NCBI GenBank assembly: GCA_905235995.1
Contig: CAJONI010000041.1
Location: forward strand, 1 to 34,694
Direction of reading: 5' to 3'
From: an uncultured Bacteroidales bacterium
GTDB lineage: Bacteria; Bacteroidota; Bacteroidia; Bacteroidales; UBA932
DNA length: 34,694 nt
Shown: positions 1 to 7,212 of the stretch, piece after piece
Position numbering within the stretch: the first letter of the stretch is position 1
Layout of the letters: each line of letters opens with the position of its first letter
Notes under the pieces: model-generated
Seen by the model: the letters and a program-made list of their open reading frames with translations, nothing else
Databases searched by the model: none
What the model was told of the DNA's origin: nothing
Translations under genes and position numbers: made by a program

Positions 1-56
1 AACACCCGACCTCTGCGTCCCGAACGCAGCGCGCTAGCCAACTGCGCCACTTCCCG
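1..56 (-). tRNA. tRNA-Pro (anticodon CGG), 3' part cut off by the window edge
   Basis: On the minus strand the acceptor 5' strand CGGGAAG (56 to 50) is followed by a D arm and an anticodon arm with stem CTGCG/CGCAG and loop TTCGGGA. This reads anticodon CGG with G at position 37, as usual for proline tRNAs. About 20 bases (the T arm and 3' acceptor strand) lie outside the window. The gene has its own -7 box at 76-83, between it and the trmH-like gene. Confidence 0.9.
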
Positions 57-75
57 AGTTCCCGAAATGGGACTG

Positions 76-83
76 CAAATATA
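76..83 (-). promoter_or_regulatory. -7 box (TATATTTG) for tRNA-Pro
   Basis: The minus-strand sequence TATATTTG fits the Bacteroidetes TAnnTTTG -7 element and lies 19 bases before the mature tRNA 5' end. No good TTTG -33 element is visible at the expected distance. Confidence 0.6.
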
Positions 84-92
84 GTAATTTTT

Positions 93-623
93 TTAAATAC
101 GGTTCACAATTATCTGCCAAAGGACTATTCCGATGGATACCGACACGTTGAACGAGTGCTTAGTGCCGAACTGCGGGATTTCCAGGCAGATATCCGAGGC
201 GTCGACCACTTCCTGGGCCACGCCGCGGACCTCGTTGCCGAAGACGAGGGCGTAGCGGCGGCCTGCCTCCGGACGGAAGTCCTGCAGCTGCACCGCACCT
301 TCGGCCTGCTCCACGCTCACTATGGTCCAGCCTTCGGAGCGAAGCTTCTCCACGGCTTCGAGCGCAGTGTCGAAGTGCTCCCACTCGACGCTGAACTCCG
401 CGCCGAGGGCCGCCTTGTGGATTTCGGGCGTGGGTGGCGTAGAAGAGATACCGCATAGGCAGAGCCTTGCGATGCGGAAGGCGTCGCCGGTGCGGAAGGC
501 CGAGCCGATGTTGTGCTGGCTGCGAACGTTGTCGAGCACCAGCGCGATGGGCGATTTTTCAGCATCCCTGAAGGCTTCGCGGCTCATCCGGCCAAGTTCG
601 TCATTCTTAAGTTTGCGATACAT
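93..623 (-). CDS. TrmH/SpoU-family RNA 2'-O-methyltransferase
   Basis: This is a small SPOUT-class methyltransferase of about 176 residues that should transfer a methyl group from S-adenosylmethionine to a ribose 2'-OH in tRNA or rRNA. The three family motifs are present: [18 protein letters not shown] near the N terminus, [10 protein letters not shown], and [18 protein letters not shown], which forms the trefoil knot that binds SAM. The sequence stops soon after motif 3, as in the short TrmH-like proteins of Bacteroidetes, and no RNA-binding N-terminal domain is seen. I prefer the ATG at 623 (MYRKLK...), because relatives as I remember them begin at this point. The ATG at 632 (MRFMYRKL) is the alternative and would leave only a few leader bases. 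The gene diverges from glyA across about 50 bp. The RNA target cannot be told from the sequence. Confidence 0.9.
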   Translation of the reverse strand: MYRKLKNDELGRMSREAFRDAEKSPIALVLDNVRSQHNIGSAFRTGDAFRIARLCLCGISSTPPTPEIHKAALGAEFSVEWEHFDTALEAVEKLRSEGWTIVSVEQAEGAVQLQDFRPEAGRRYALVFGNEVRGVAQEVVDASDICLEIPQFGTKHSFNVSVSIGIVLWQIIVNRI

Positions 624-642
624 AAAACGCATTTAGAGGCTG

Positions 643-650
643 CAAATTTA
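643..650 (-). promoter_or_regulatory. -7 box (TAAATTTG) for the TrmH-like gene
   Basis: Minus-strand TAAATTTG fits TAnnTTTG and lies 10 or 19 bases before the two candidate start codons. It is back to back with the glyA box at 662-669, so both promoters share a very short spacer. Confidence 0.55.
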
Positions 651-661
651 GGAAAATGTTT

Positions 662-669
662 TATCTTTG
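662..669 (+). promoter_or_regulatory. -7 box (TATCTTTG) for glyA, almost touching the start codon
   Basis: TATCTTTG matches TAnnTTTG exactly. Only five bases separate its final G from the glyA ATG at 675, so the transcript should begin at or within a few bases of the start codon. This leaves no room for a ribosome binding site or riboswitch. Confidence 0.7.
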
Positions 670-674
670 TGAAC

Positions 675-1955
675 ATGAAACAGGACGTCCAAATATCCGA
701 TCTGATCCGCAAGGAAGAGGAGCGCCAGAGCGAAGGTATCGAGCTGATCGCATCCGAAAACTTCGTTAGCAAACAGGTGCTCGAGGCGCTGGGAAGTGTC
801 TGTACCAACAAATACGCAGAAGGTTACCCCAACGCCCGCTACTACGGCGGCTGTGAAGTGGTCGACCAGATCGAGCAGCTGGCGATAGACCGCCTCTGCA
901 AGCTCTTCGACGCCGAATACGCCAACGTGCAGCCGCACTCCGGCGCCCAGGCCAACATGGCGGTGTTCTTCACCTGCCTCCAGCCAGGCGACACTTTCAT
1001 GGGCCTCGACCTGGCCCATGGCGGCCACCTCACCCACGGTTCCCCCGTCAACATGTCGGGCAAGCTCTACAAGGCTGTGGGCTACCAGCTCGACAAGGCG
1101 ACCGGCCACGTGGATTACGACGACATGGAGCGCAAGGCCCGCGAATGCAAGCCCAAACTCATCATCGGCGGAGCCTCGGCCTATTCCCGCGAATGGGACT
1201 GGGAGCGCATGCGCGCCCTGGCCGACGAAGTGGGCGCCATCTTCATGGTCGACATGGCGCACCCTGCCGGCCTGATCGCGGCAGGTCTGCTCAAGAACCC
1301 TGTGAAATACGCCCATATCGTGACCTCCACCACCCACAAGACCCTGCGCGGCCCGCGTGGCGGCGTGATTCTCATGGGCAAGGACTTCGACAACCCCTGG
1401 GGCGTGACCACTCCCAAGGGCGAGATCAAGAAAATGAGCGCGATGATCAACTCCGCGGTCTTCCCCGGGATCCAGGGCGGTCCGCTGGAGCACTGCATCG
1501 CCGCCAAGGCCGTCTCGTTCTACGAGGCCCTTCAGCCCGAGTTCCGCGAATACCAGGCCCAGGTGCAGAAGAACGCCCAGGCCCTGGCCAAGGCCTTCAT
1601 CGAGAAAGGCTATTTCATCGTTTCCGGCGGTACCGACAACCACCTGATGCTCATCGACCTGCGTCCGAAGTTCCCCGACCTCACCGGCAAGGTGGCCGAA
1701 AAGGCCCTGGTCCGCGCCGGCATCACGGTCAACAAGAACATGGTGCCCTTCGACACCCGCAGCCCCTTCCAGACCTCCGGCCTGCGCGTCGGCACCCCTG
1801 CCATCACCTCCAGAGGCCTCGTCGAGAAAGACATGCCGGGCATCGTCGAGATGATCGACCGCGTGCTCTGCAACGTGGAGGATGAATCAGTGATCGAGGA
1901 AGTGCGCCAGCAGGTGAAGATGAAGATGAACGGTTTCCCGCTGAACCGCTGGTAA
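675..1955 (+). CDS. glyA: Serine hydroxymethyltransferase
   Basis: This 426-residue PLP enzyme interconverts serine and glycine while loading one-carbon units on tetrahydrofolate, in the cytosol. The N-terminal signature [13 protein letters not shown], the substrate-loop region [18 protein letters not shown], the cofactor region with [12 protein letters not shown], and the PLP lysine in [15 protein letters not shown] (about Lys222) are all present, and the length is normal for the family. The frame stays open upstream to 513, but that part is antisense to the TrmH-like gene and unlike SHMT. The start at 675 matches the usual N terminus and sits just after the promoter box. The gene is monocistronic and ends at a hairpin terminator. 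Confidence 0.98.
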   Translation: MKQDVQISDLIRKEEERQSEGIELIASENFVSKQVLEALGSVCTNKYAEGYPNARYYGGCEVVDQIEQLAIDRLCKLFDAEYANVQPHSGAQANMAVFFTCLQPGDTFMGLDLAHGGHLTHGSPVNMSGKLYKAVGYQLDKATGHVDYDDMERKARECKPKLIIGGASAYSREWDWERMRALADEVGAIFMVDMAHPAGLIAAGLLKNPVKYAHIVTSTTHKTLRGPRGGVILMGKDFDNPWGVTTPKGEIKKMSAMINSAVFPGIQGGPLEHCIAAKAVSFYEALQPEFREYQAQVQKNAQALAKAFIEKGYFIVSGGTDNHLMLIDLRPKFPDLTGKVAEKALVRAGITVNKNMVPFDTRSPFQTSGLRVGTPAITSRGLVEKDMPGIVEMIDRVLCNVEDESVIEEVRQQVKMKMNGFPLNRW

Positions 1956-1982
1956 AAAAAGATGCCGGGGCAAACCCGGCAT
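1954..1982 (-). terminator. Rho-independent terminator for the epimerase operon
   Basis: An 8-bp perfect stem ATGCCGGG/CCCGGCAT (1962-1969 and 1975-1982) with a 5-base loop is followed on the minus strand by a T run (the A run at 1954-1960 on the plus strand). It serves transcripts coming from the epimerase gene. Confidence 0.75.
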
Positions 1983-1993
1983 GACGAGATGCG

Positions 1994-2025
1994 TCGCCCC
2001 CGGCTTAGCCGGGGGTGATTTTTTT
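1994..2025 (+). terminator. Rho-independent terminator for glyA
   Basis: A GC-rich hairpin with CCCCCGG (1997-2003) pairing with CCGGGGG (2009-2015), extended outward to 1994/2018 with one wobble pair, runs directly into a seven-T tract at 2019-2025. The T tract overlaps the stop codon region of the opposing epimerase gene. Confidence 0.8.
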
Positions 2026-3196
2026 ATATGCTGATGATTCCTGGCTTCTTGGTCAGGCCGAGGCCCGGCTTGTCGGCCAGGGTGATGCGGCCGTCGACGA
2101 GCTTCATGCCGTCGAAGCAGTCGTTGGCCAGGAGATAGTTGCCGTCGAGATCGGCCCAGATGACCTTCGGGGAAATCTGCGCCGCGGCCGAGATGGCGAC
2201 CGAAGTCTCGGTCATGCAACCCACCATCAGTTTTATGTGGAGCTGCTCCGCCATGGTGATCATCTGCCGGGCCTCCCAGAGGCCGGTGCACTTCATGAGC
2301 TTGATGTTTATGCCGTGGAACGCTCCCTTCAGGCGCGGGATGTCGTAGATGCGCTGGCAGCTTTCGTCGGCCATCACGGGCAGGGGGCTGCGCTCCGTGA
2401 CCCAGGCCGTCTCGTCGAGCATCAGTTTGCTCATGGGCTGCTCAATCATCTCTACTCCGCGTTCGGCCAGCCAGTGGATCATGTCGAGGGCGTAGTACTT
2501 GTCTTTCCAGCCCTGGTTGGCGTCGATCACGATGGGCCGCTGGTCGCGGGCGCGGATGAGGTTGATCATGCGCTTGTCTTCGGCTTCGCTCATGCCGAGC
2601 TTCACCTTGATGATCTTGTTCCAGGAGGCTTCGGTGATCTTGGTGTTGACCATCTCGTCTGAGGCGTCGTAGCCTATGGTGTAGCAGGTGTAGGGCGTGT
2701 CCTTGGGGTTGAAGCCCCAGATCTTCCACCACGGCTGGCCGAAGATGTTGCCCACCAGGTCGTGCAGGGCGATGTCGATGGAAGCCTTGGCGGCAGTGTT
2801 GTTGGTCGTCAGCTTGTCGACGGCGGCCATGATGGCTTCGATCTGGAACGGGTTGTCGAACCTGGGCAGCACGTTGTCGACCACCTTCTTGTAGAACTCA
2901 TGGCAGGAGGCCTGCGTCTCGCCGAGATAGGGGGGCATGGCTGCCTCTCCGTAGCCCGAGTAGCCGTCCCAGCTGAGGCGGGTGATGACTATGGGGGTTG
3001 TGGTGCGGGAACTGCCGGAGATCGTGAAGGTGAATTTCATCATACCCTGGAAGTCTTCCCATGCGAGCTCGAGCTTCTTGCTGCCCGATTTCTTCCTGGC
3101 TGCGTCGCTGCGGGCGAAAAGGCTGGCGGGGTTGACCAGCGCGGCGCCGGCTGTCATCAGACCGGCGGTCTTGAGGAATGTTCGACGATTGGTCAT
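2024..3196 (-). CDS. Tat-exported dipeptide epimerase (L-Ala-D/L-Glu epimerase type, enolase superfamily)
   Basis: This 390-residue protein belongs to the muconate-lactonizing branch of the enolase superfamily. The barrel residues are in place: the KxK base pair in IIKVKLG (Lys197/Lys199), metal ligands Asp225 (DANQGW), Glu252 (EQPM) and Asp277 (ADES), the opposite lysine in NIKLMK (Lys299), and the DLDGN motif near 349-353 seen in dipeptide epimerases. It should convert L-Ala-D-Glu from murein to L-Ala-L-Glu. The N terminus has a twin-arginine signal (NRRTFLKTAG followed by a hydrophobic stretch), so it probably acts outside the cytoplasm, unlike the cytosolic E. coli YcjG and Bacillus YkfB. 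It starts three bases after the NlpC/P60 gene stops, so the pair forms one operon. The exact dipeptide specificity is inferred. Confidence 0.88.
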   Translation of the reverse strand: MTNRRTFLKTAGLMTAGAALVNPASLFARSDAARKKSGSKKLELAWEDFQGMMKFTFTISGSSRTTTPIVITRLSWDGYSGYGEAAMPPYLGETQASCHEFYKKVVDNVLPRFDNPFQIEAIMAAVDKLTTNNTAAKASIDIALHDLVGNIFGQPWWKIWGFNPKDTPYTCYTIGYDASDEMVNTKITEASWNKIIKVKLGMSEAEDKRMINLIRARDQRPIVIDANQGWKDKYYALDMIHWLAERGVEMIEQPMSKLMLDETAWVTERSPLPVMADESCQRIYDIPRLKGAFHGINIKLMKCTGLWEARQMITMAEQLHIKLMVGCMTETSVAISAAAQISPKVIWADLDGNYLLANDCFDGMKLVDGRITLADKPGLGLTKKPGIISI

Positions 3197-3199
3197 ATA

Positions 3200-4222
3200 C
3201 TAAAAATAAATATTACCATTTGATACTGAAAGGACGTCCCTGCCGGAGTCCTGGGTGCCGATGATGCGGCATGCGCGCAGGGGCTTGCGGTCATAGTAGT
3301 CGGGTTCGCCCTCCACCAGCGAGCTGATCCTTACCATCTGCGAGGAATGGATGATCCTGCCGTCGCCCATGTAGATCGAAACGTGCGTCATGCGCTCCGG
3401 TTTGTCGGCAGTGGCTTCTCTTCCGAAAAACACGAGGTCGCCAGGCAGGAGCTTGTCGAGCCCTTCCGAGATGTCAACAGGCTCGCCGGTCTTGTACTGC
3501 TGCGAGGCGTTGCGGAGCAGGACGTAGCCGTTGAGGAAATATACCGTCTTCGAAAGGCCGCTGCAGTCCACTCCCTTGATCGAGGTGCCGCCCCAGAGAT
3601 ATGGTACGCCGATGAACTGGCGTGCGGTCGCCACTATCAGCTCGCGGGCCTTCTGCAGTTCGGTTTCGGAAGCGTCGTGGCCTACGAGGGCTTCGCGGGA
3701 ATCCGCCCATGCGCGGAAATCGGCCACTTCGCAGGAAAGGATCCAGGCCTCGCGACCGTCGGGCAGCTGCACCTGCGTCCATCCGCCGGCCTCTCCGACA
3801 TATTCTGCCACATCTCCCCAGACAGCGTCGCTCACGGGATCGGCGTCGGCGCGGGGGACTGATTTAAAAGAGGTATACAGACTGGTGACGATTACCCTGC
3901 GCGAGGCTTTCCAGTCCGCGAACCCGGCCGAATCGACGGGGGCGATGGCCATTTCGTTTACCCAGGCCTTGTAGCCGTCGGGCGTCTCGACGCGGGCCCA
4001 GTATCTGTCGTGGCCGAGTACCTTGACGGGGGTGCCCATCAGGGCCTGGGTGCCGAGCTCCGCCGAATAGTCGGCCTGCTCGCGCATGTTGATGACCGAA
4101 AGGTTGGCGAGTGCCAGACCTTCCTCTTCCTGAGGGACCGTGGATTCAGGGCCCTGCTTCCCGGTGGAAGTGCAGCTCCAGACCAGGAAAAGGCACAGAA
4201 AAAATGATAATAACCGTTTCAT
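3200..4222 (-). CDS. NlpC/P60 cysteine peptidase lipoprotein with SH3b domains (murein peptide hydrolase)
   Basis: The 340-residue protein has a lipoprotein signal ending at Cys17 (FLVWSC), two bacterial SH3-like regions (about 40-95 and 105-165), and a C-terminal NlpC/P60 domain. The catalytic Cys220 lies in GVDCSGLS, His280 in MTHVSIYMGDG and the third polar residue His292 in RIIHSS. The layout resembles YkfC-like gamma-D-glutamyl-L-diamino-acid endopeptidases, which cut murein peptides and release L-Ala-D-Glu, the substrate of the epimerase encoded just downstream. The ATG at 4222 is chosen because it gives the lipoprotein signal; the frame continues 18 codons upstream without a plausible N terminus. 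Its -7 box lies eight bases upstream. The enzyme is expected in the periplasm, anchored to a membrane. Confidence 0.92.
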   Translation of the reverse strand: MKRLLSFFLCLFLVWSCTSTGKQGPESTVPQEEEGLALANLSVINMREQADYSAELGTQALMGTPVKVLGHDRYWARVETPDGYKAWVNEMAIAPVDSAGFADWKASRRVIVTSLYTSFKSVPRADADPVSDAVWGDVAEYVGEAGGWTQVQLPDGREAWILSCEVADFRAWADSREALVGHDASETELQKARELIVATARQFIGVPYLWGGTSIKGVDCSGLSKTVYFLNGYVLLRNASQQYKTGEPVDISEGLDKLLPGDLVFFGREATADKPERMTHVSIYMGDGRIIHSSQMVRISSLVEGEPDYYDRKPLRACRIIGTQDSGRDVLSVSNGNIYF

Positions 4223-4230
4223 GACGAAGA

Positions 4231-4238
4231 CAAAAGTA
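4231..4238 (-). promoter_or_regulatory. -7 box (TACTTTTG) for the NlpC/P60-epimerase operon
   Basis: Minus-strand TACTTTTG fits TAnnTTTG and ends eight bases before the ATG at 4222, implying a very short 5' leader. Confidence 0.6.
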
Positions 4239-4345
4239 CTAAAATAATCCGCGTATTTTGCCACGCATGCGTTCATTTCACCCCAAAAATGGAAGAATTC
4301 GCCACAAACGGCAAGGAAAGATAGCGATGCTGACCATGAAATGAC

Positions 4346-4353
4346 TATCTTTG
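4346..4353 (+). promoter_or_regulatory. -7 box (TATCTTTG) for acpP
   Basis: TATCTTTG is an exact TAnnTTTG match placed 24 bases before the acpP ATG, leaving a leader of roughly 20 bases. Confidence 0.7.
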
Positions 4354-4377
4354 CGGCCTAATTAAAACCTGACTGAA

Positions 4378-4617
4378 ATGGACAAAGCAACTATTGAAAC
4401 CAAAGTCGTTGACATCATTGCCAACAAGCTCGGCCTCTCCAAAGAAGAAGTAATCCCTACGGCCAACTTTACGACCGACCTGGGCGCCGACTCCCTCGAC
4501 ACCGTGGAACTCATCATGGACTTCGAAAAGGAATTCGGCCTGAAGATCTCCGACGAGGACGCCATGGGCATCAAGACCGTCGGCGACGCCATCGAATACA
4601 TCGCAGCACGCCAGTAA
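4378..4617 (+). CDS. acpP: Acyl carrier protein
   Basis: This 79-residue acidic protein carries growing acyl chains on phosphopantetheine in type II fatty acid synthesis. The attachment site is Ser39 in TDLGADSLDTVEL, and the helical layout and length are those of AcpP. It has its own promoter and is separated from fabF-fabZ-fabI by a divergently oriented regulator gene, whereas acpP-fabF is a direct pair in most bacteria. It converges on that regulator with 27 bp between the stops. That gap holds a small inverted repeat (TTCCGG-CT-CCGGAA, 4630-4643) but no T run. Confidence 0.97.
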   Translation: MDKATIETKVVDIIANKLGLSKEEVIPTANFTTDLGADSLDTVELIMDFEKEFGLKISDEDAMGIKTVGDAIEYIAARQ

Positions 4618-4644
4618 TCTGGCAGGCGATTCCGGCTCCGGAAG

Positions 4645-5490
4645 CTACAGGGTCGTGCGGCCAGTCTGTTCCGCAACGGCCTTGTAGTAACTCTTCGAGA
4701 CCGGGATTTTTTTTGCCTCGGGGTGAGATAGAATCAGGAATAACCTGGAGTTTTCCCGCTTGAACTGCGACACCTTGTCGACATTTACTATGTAGGAGCG
4801 GTGGCAGCGGATCAGGGAAGTCCCTTCCAGCTGCTTTTCAAGACGGGTGGTGCGACAGCGCATCAGATAGTTGAGCAACTTGCCATCCATCTCGTAGCGT
4901 ATCTCCACATAGTTGTCCTGTGAGGCGATGTAGTAGATGCTGTCGGAAGCGACAGATATCTTCAGGGCTCCGCTGTAGTCGTAGAAAGGAATGGTTTCCG
5001 CCTTCGAGGGCTTCCCGGACTCCAGGTTGAGGCGCAGGGCGTTGATCTCCTCCTCCTTGTCACGGTTGGCGGCTATGAGCGCGAAGATGGTGTAGGGGAT
5101 GGCCAGGATCAGGGCTACGCAGTAGGAGGTACGGAACAGGAGTTTCGGAGAGAGGAGCATCTCCGGGTCGAAGTATCGCGATGCGAACAGCAGGTAGACC
5201 GTGGCGATGATCACGAATTCCCCGAAGAGCCAGAGGAGGTATTGAGGCACTGTGACCGTGTGGCGCAGCTGATAGCCCATCAGGGCAAACTTGCTGATCA
5301 GCAGGATAAGTATGTCGACAAGATAGAAGAGCAGGATCGGACCAAGGTTGGATTTTGAATCCAGAGTGATCCAGATGGTATCGGAGAACGGACGGTAAAT
5401 GAAGAGGAAGAGGAGCGAAAACCCTACCACGAACGGTACCGATTTCAGAAGAAACGATTGCTGCAGCAGGTATTTAGGTGCTTTCTCCAT
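4645..5490 (-). CDS. Membrane-bound LytTR-family transcriptional regulator
   Basis: The 281-residue protein has four hydrophobic segments (about 18-34, 48-68, 84-104 and 121-142), a charged linker (143-168) and a C-terminal LytTR DNA-binding domain (about 175-275). That domain shows the family pattern ISVASDSIYYIASQDNYVEI and LIRCHRSYIVNVDKV. There is no receiver domain, so it is a one-component membrane regulator rather than a response regulator. The start at 5490 is the first ATG that gives this layout; the open frame upstream is antisense to fabF. It sits between acpP and fabF on the opposite strand and shares a 33-bp divergent promoter with fabF. This makes control of fatty acid genes by membrane state an attractive but unproven idea. 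Confidence 0.88.
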   Translation of the reverse strand: MEKAPKYLLQQSFLLKSVPFVVGFSLLFLFIYRPFSDTIWITLDSKSNLGPILLFYLVDILILLISKFALMGYQLRHTVTVPQYLLWLFGEFVIIATVYLLFASRYFDPEMLLSPKLLFRTSYCVALILAIPYTIFALIAANRDKEEEINALRLNLESGKPSKAETIPFYDYSGALKISVASDSIYYIASQDNYVEIRYEMDGKLLNYLMRCRTTRLEKQLEGTSLIRCHRSYIVNVDKVSQFKRENSRLFLILSHPEAKKIPVSKSYYKAVAEQTGRTTL

Positions 5491-5501
5491 GCCTGTCCAT
5501 T

Positions 5502-5514
5502 TTTTGCAAAAGTA
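5502..5514. promoter_or_regulatory. Divergent promoter core shared by the LytTR gene and fabF
   Basis: Only 33 bp separate the LytTR ATG (5490) from the fabF ATG (5524). The minus-strand box TACTTTTG (5507-5514) fits TAnnTTTG. It overlaps the 10-bp palindrome TTTTGCAAAA (5502-5511), which also presents a weaker ATTTTTTG-like box on the plus strand. The two promoters therefore overlap physically. Confidence 0.5.
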
Positions 5515-5523
5515 AGAATTTTT

Positions 5524-6771
5524 ATGGAAAATCGAAGAATAGTGATTACCGGAGCAGGGGTGGTTTCCCCTGTCGGGAACGATATACAGTCTTTTTGGAA
5601 AGCGCTTTGTGAGGGACATTGCGGCATAGGGCGCATGACAGGATGGGATGAATGGCACCTGCCCGTGACCGTTGCCGGCCAGGTGCGCGGTTTCGACCCG
5701 CTTTCCTACGGCCTTACTCTCAAGGAGGCCCGCCGCAACGACATCTACTGCGTGTATGCCCTTGCGGCTGCGGCGCAGGCTGTCGCCGACAGCGGCATCG
5801 ACAGCTCGTCGAACATCGCCCCGGAGAGGCTCGGTGTCTATATGGGCTCCGGCATCGGCGGCCTGAACACCTTCGCCGAGCAGAGCAAGGTGCTCTTCGA
5901 TGAAGGCGCGGAGCGCGTGTCGCCGCTCTTCATCCCGACCATGATCCCCAACATCGCCGGAGGCAACATCGCCATCAAATACAACGCGCAGGGCCCCTGC
6001 GTCACGCATGTGGCGGCCTGCGCTTCAAGCACCTACACCGTCGGCGAGGCGTTCCTGACCCTTAAGCTGGGCCGGGCCGACGCCATCATCGCTGGCGGCT
6101 CGGAGGCTGTGGTGCATCCCCTCGCAGTGGGCGGTTTCGCCAACAGCAAGGCACTCACCCTCGAGTCGGATCCGCTTAAGGCCTGCCTGCCCTTCGACGC
6201 CCGGAGGGCCGGTTTCGTGATGGGAGAAGGCGCTGCAGTCATGGTCCTGGAGGAATATGAGCACGCCCGCAAGCGCGGTGCGAACATCCTGGCCGAGGTC
6301 ACGGGCTACGGAAGCACCTGCGACGCCTACCACTTCACCGCTCCGCGTCCCGACGGCACGGCGGCATCGCGGGCTATGGCCCAGGCGCTCGGCGAATCCG
6401 GCTACGATTGTTCCCGCGACACTCTCTATATCAACGCCCACGGCACGGGTACCGTGCTCAACGACAAGTCCGAGACCCTGGCTATCAAGCTGGCGCTCGG
6501 CGAGGAGGACGCCCGCCGCGTGTCCATCAGTTCCACCAAGTCGATGACGGGCCATCTGTTCGGAGCGGCAGGCGCCCTGGAAATCCTCGTTTCCGCCCTG
6601 GCCCTGCGCGACGGCATCGTGCCGCCCACGCTCGGTCTCCGGCAGCCCGACCCTGAATGCGACCTTGACTACACTCCGCTCGAAGCGCGGAAGAAAGACA
6701 TCGACATCGCCCTGTCGAACTCCCTGGGATTCGGCGGGCACAACGCCTGCGTGGCACTTCGCAAAATCTGA
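5524..6771 (+). CDS. fabF: Beta-ketoacyl-ACP synthase II
   Basis: This 415-residue condensing enzyme adds malonyl-ACP units to acyl-ACP. The Cys-His-His active site is complete: Cys166 in VAACASST, His306 in NAHGTGT and His344 in SMTGHLFGAAGA, with the conserved lysine in STKSMTGH. The start at 5524 (MENRRIVITGAG) gives the family N terminus; the 22 upstream codons are antisense to the LytTR gene. It is first in a tight operon: fabZ begins six bases after its last stop-codon base and fabI follows. Confidence 0.96.
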   Translation: MENRRIVITGAGVVSPVGNDIQSFWKALCEGHCGIGRMTGWDEWHLPVTVAGQVRGFDPLSYGLTLKEARRNDIYCVYALAAAAQAVADSGIDSSSNIAPERLGVYMGSGIGGLNTFAEQSKVLFDEGAERVSPLFIPTMIPNIAGGNIAIKYNAQGPCVTHVAACASSTYTVGEAFLTLKLGRADAIIAGGSEAVVHPLAVGGFANSKALTLESDPLKACLPFDARRAGFVMGEGAAVMVLEEYEHARKRGANILAEVTGYGSTCDAYHFTAPRPDGTAASRAMAQALGESGYDCSRDTLYINAHGTGTVLNDKSETLAIKLALGEEDARRVSISSTKSMTGHLFGAAGALEILVSALALRDGIVPPTLGLRQPDPECDLDYTPLEARKKDIDIALSNSLGFGGHNACVALRKI

Positions 6772-6776
6772 CAATC

Positions 6777-7208
6777 ATGAACAGAGAACAACTCAAGACC
6801 ATACTGCCGCACCGCGAGCCCATGCTCCTGGTCGACGAATCGGAGCTGGACGGAGAATTCGTCCACTCGAAATATCATGTCCGCGGGGATGAATTCTTCC
6901 TCCAGGGACATTTCCCGGGATATCCCGTGGTACCTGGCGTCATACTCTGCGAGATAATGGCGCAGTCGAGCGTCCTGCTTGTAGGAGAGGGGGAACTTGC
7001 CACCAACACGGCTTTCTATGCCGGGCTGGAAGGCATCAAGTTCCGCAAGTCCGTGTTCCCGGGCGACACGGTGTGCGTCGAAGCGCGTGTTGCGCAGCAA
7101 CGCGGTCCGGCCTACGTCATCGAGGCCACGGCGAGCGTCGACGGGGCGGTCTGCTGCTCCGGCACGCTCAAGATAATGCTGGTTCCCAACGATTCTTTGA
7201 AAAAATAA
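6777..7208 (+). CDS. fabZ: 3-hydroxyacyl-ACP dehydratase
   Basis: This 143-residue hot-dog-fold protein removes water from 3-hydroxyacyl-ACP. The signature GHFPGYPVVPGV carries the catalytic His45, and the partner acid is Glu59 in ILCEIMAQ. Length and motif order match FabZ rather than FabA; the lysine-rich C-terminal end is short. It lies five bases after the fabF stop and four bases before fabI, so the three genes are almost certainly cotranscribed. Confidence 0.92.
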   Translation: MNREQLKTILPHREPMLLVDESELDGEFVHSKYHVRGDEFFLQGHFPGYPVVPGVILCEIMAQSSVLLVGEGELATNTAFYAGLEGIKFRKSVFPGDTVCVEARVAQQRGPAYVIEATASVDGAVCCSGTLKIMLVPNDSLKK

Positions 7209-7212
7209 GGTT

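Noticed and set aside
513-674. N-terminal extension of the glyA frame
   Set aside because: The extra residues are unlike SHMT, overlap the divergent methylase gene, and lie upstream of the glyA promoter box.
648-1643. A 331-codon minus-strand open frame over glyA, and similar long antisense frames over the NapHG gene (29821-31248) and the Dcp-like gene (26453-28195)
   Set aside because: All mirror well-supported genes and have no start signal, motif or plausible protein composition.
675-1955. Glycine riboswitch or other leader control for glyA
   Set aside because: The promoter box ends five bases before the ATG, so there is no leader RNA to hold one.
4630-4643. Terminator for acpP at the small palindrome TTCCGG-CT-CCGGAA
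   Set aside because: The stem is short with a two-base centre and there is no T run on either strand.
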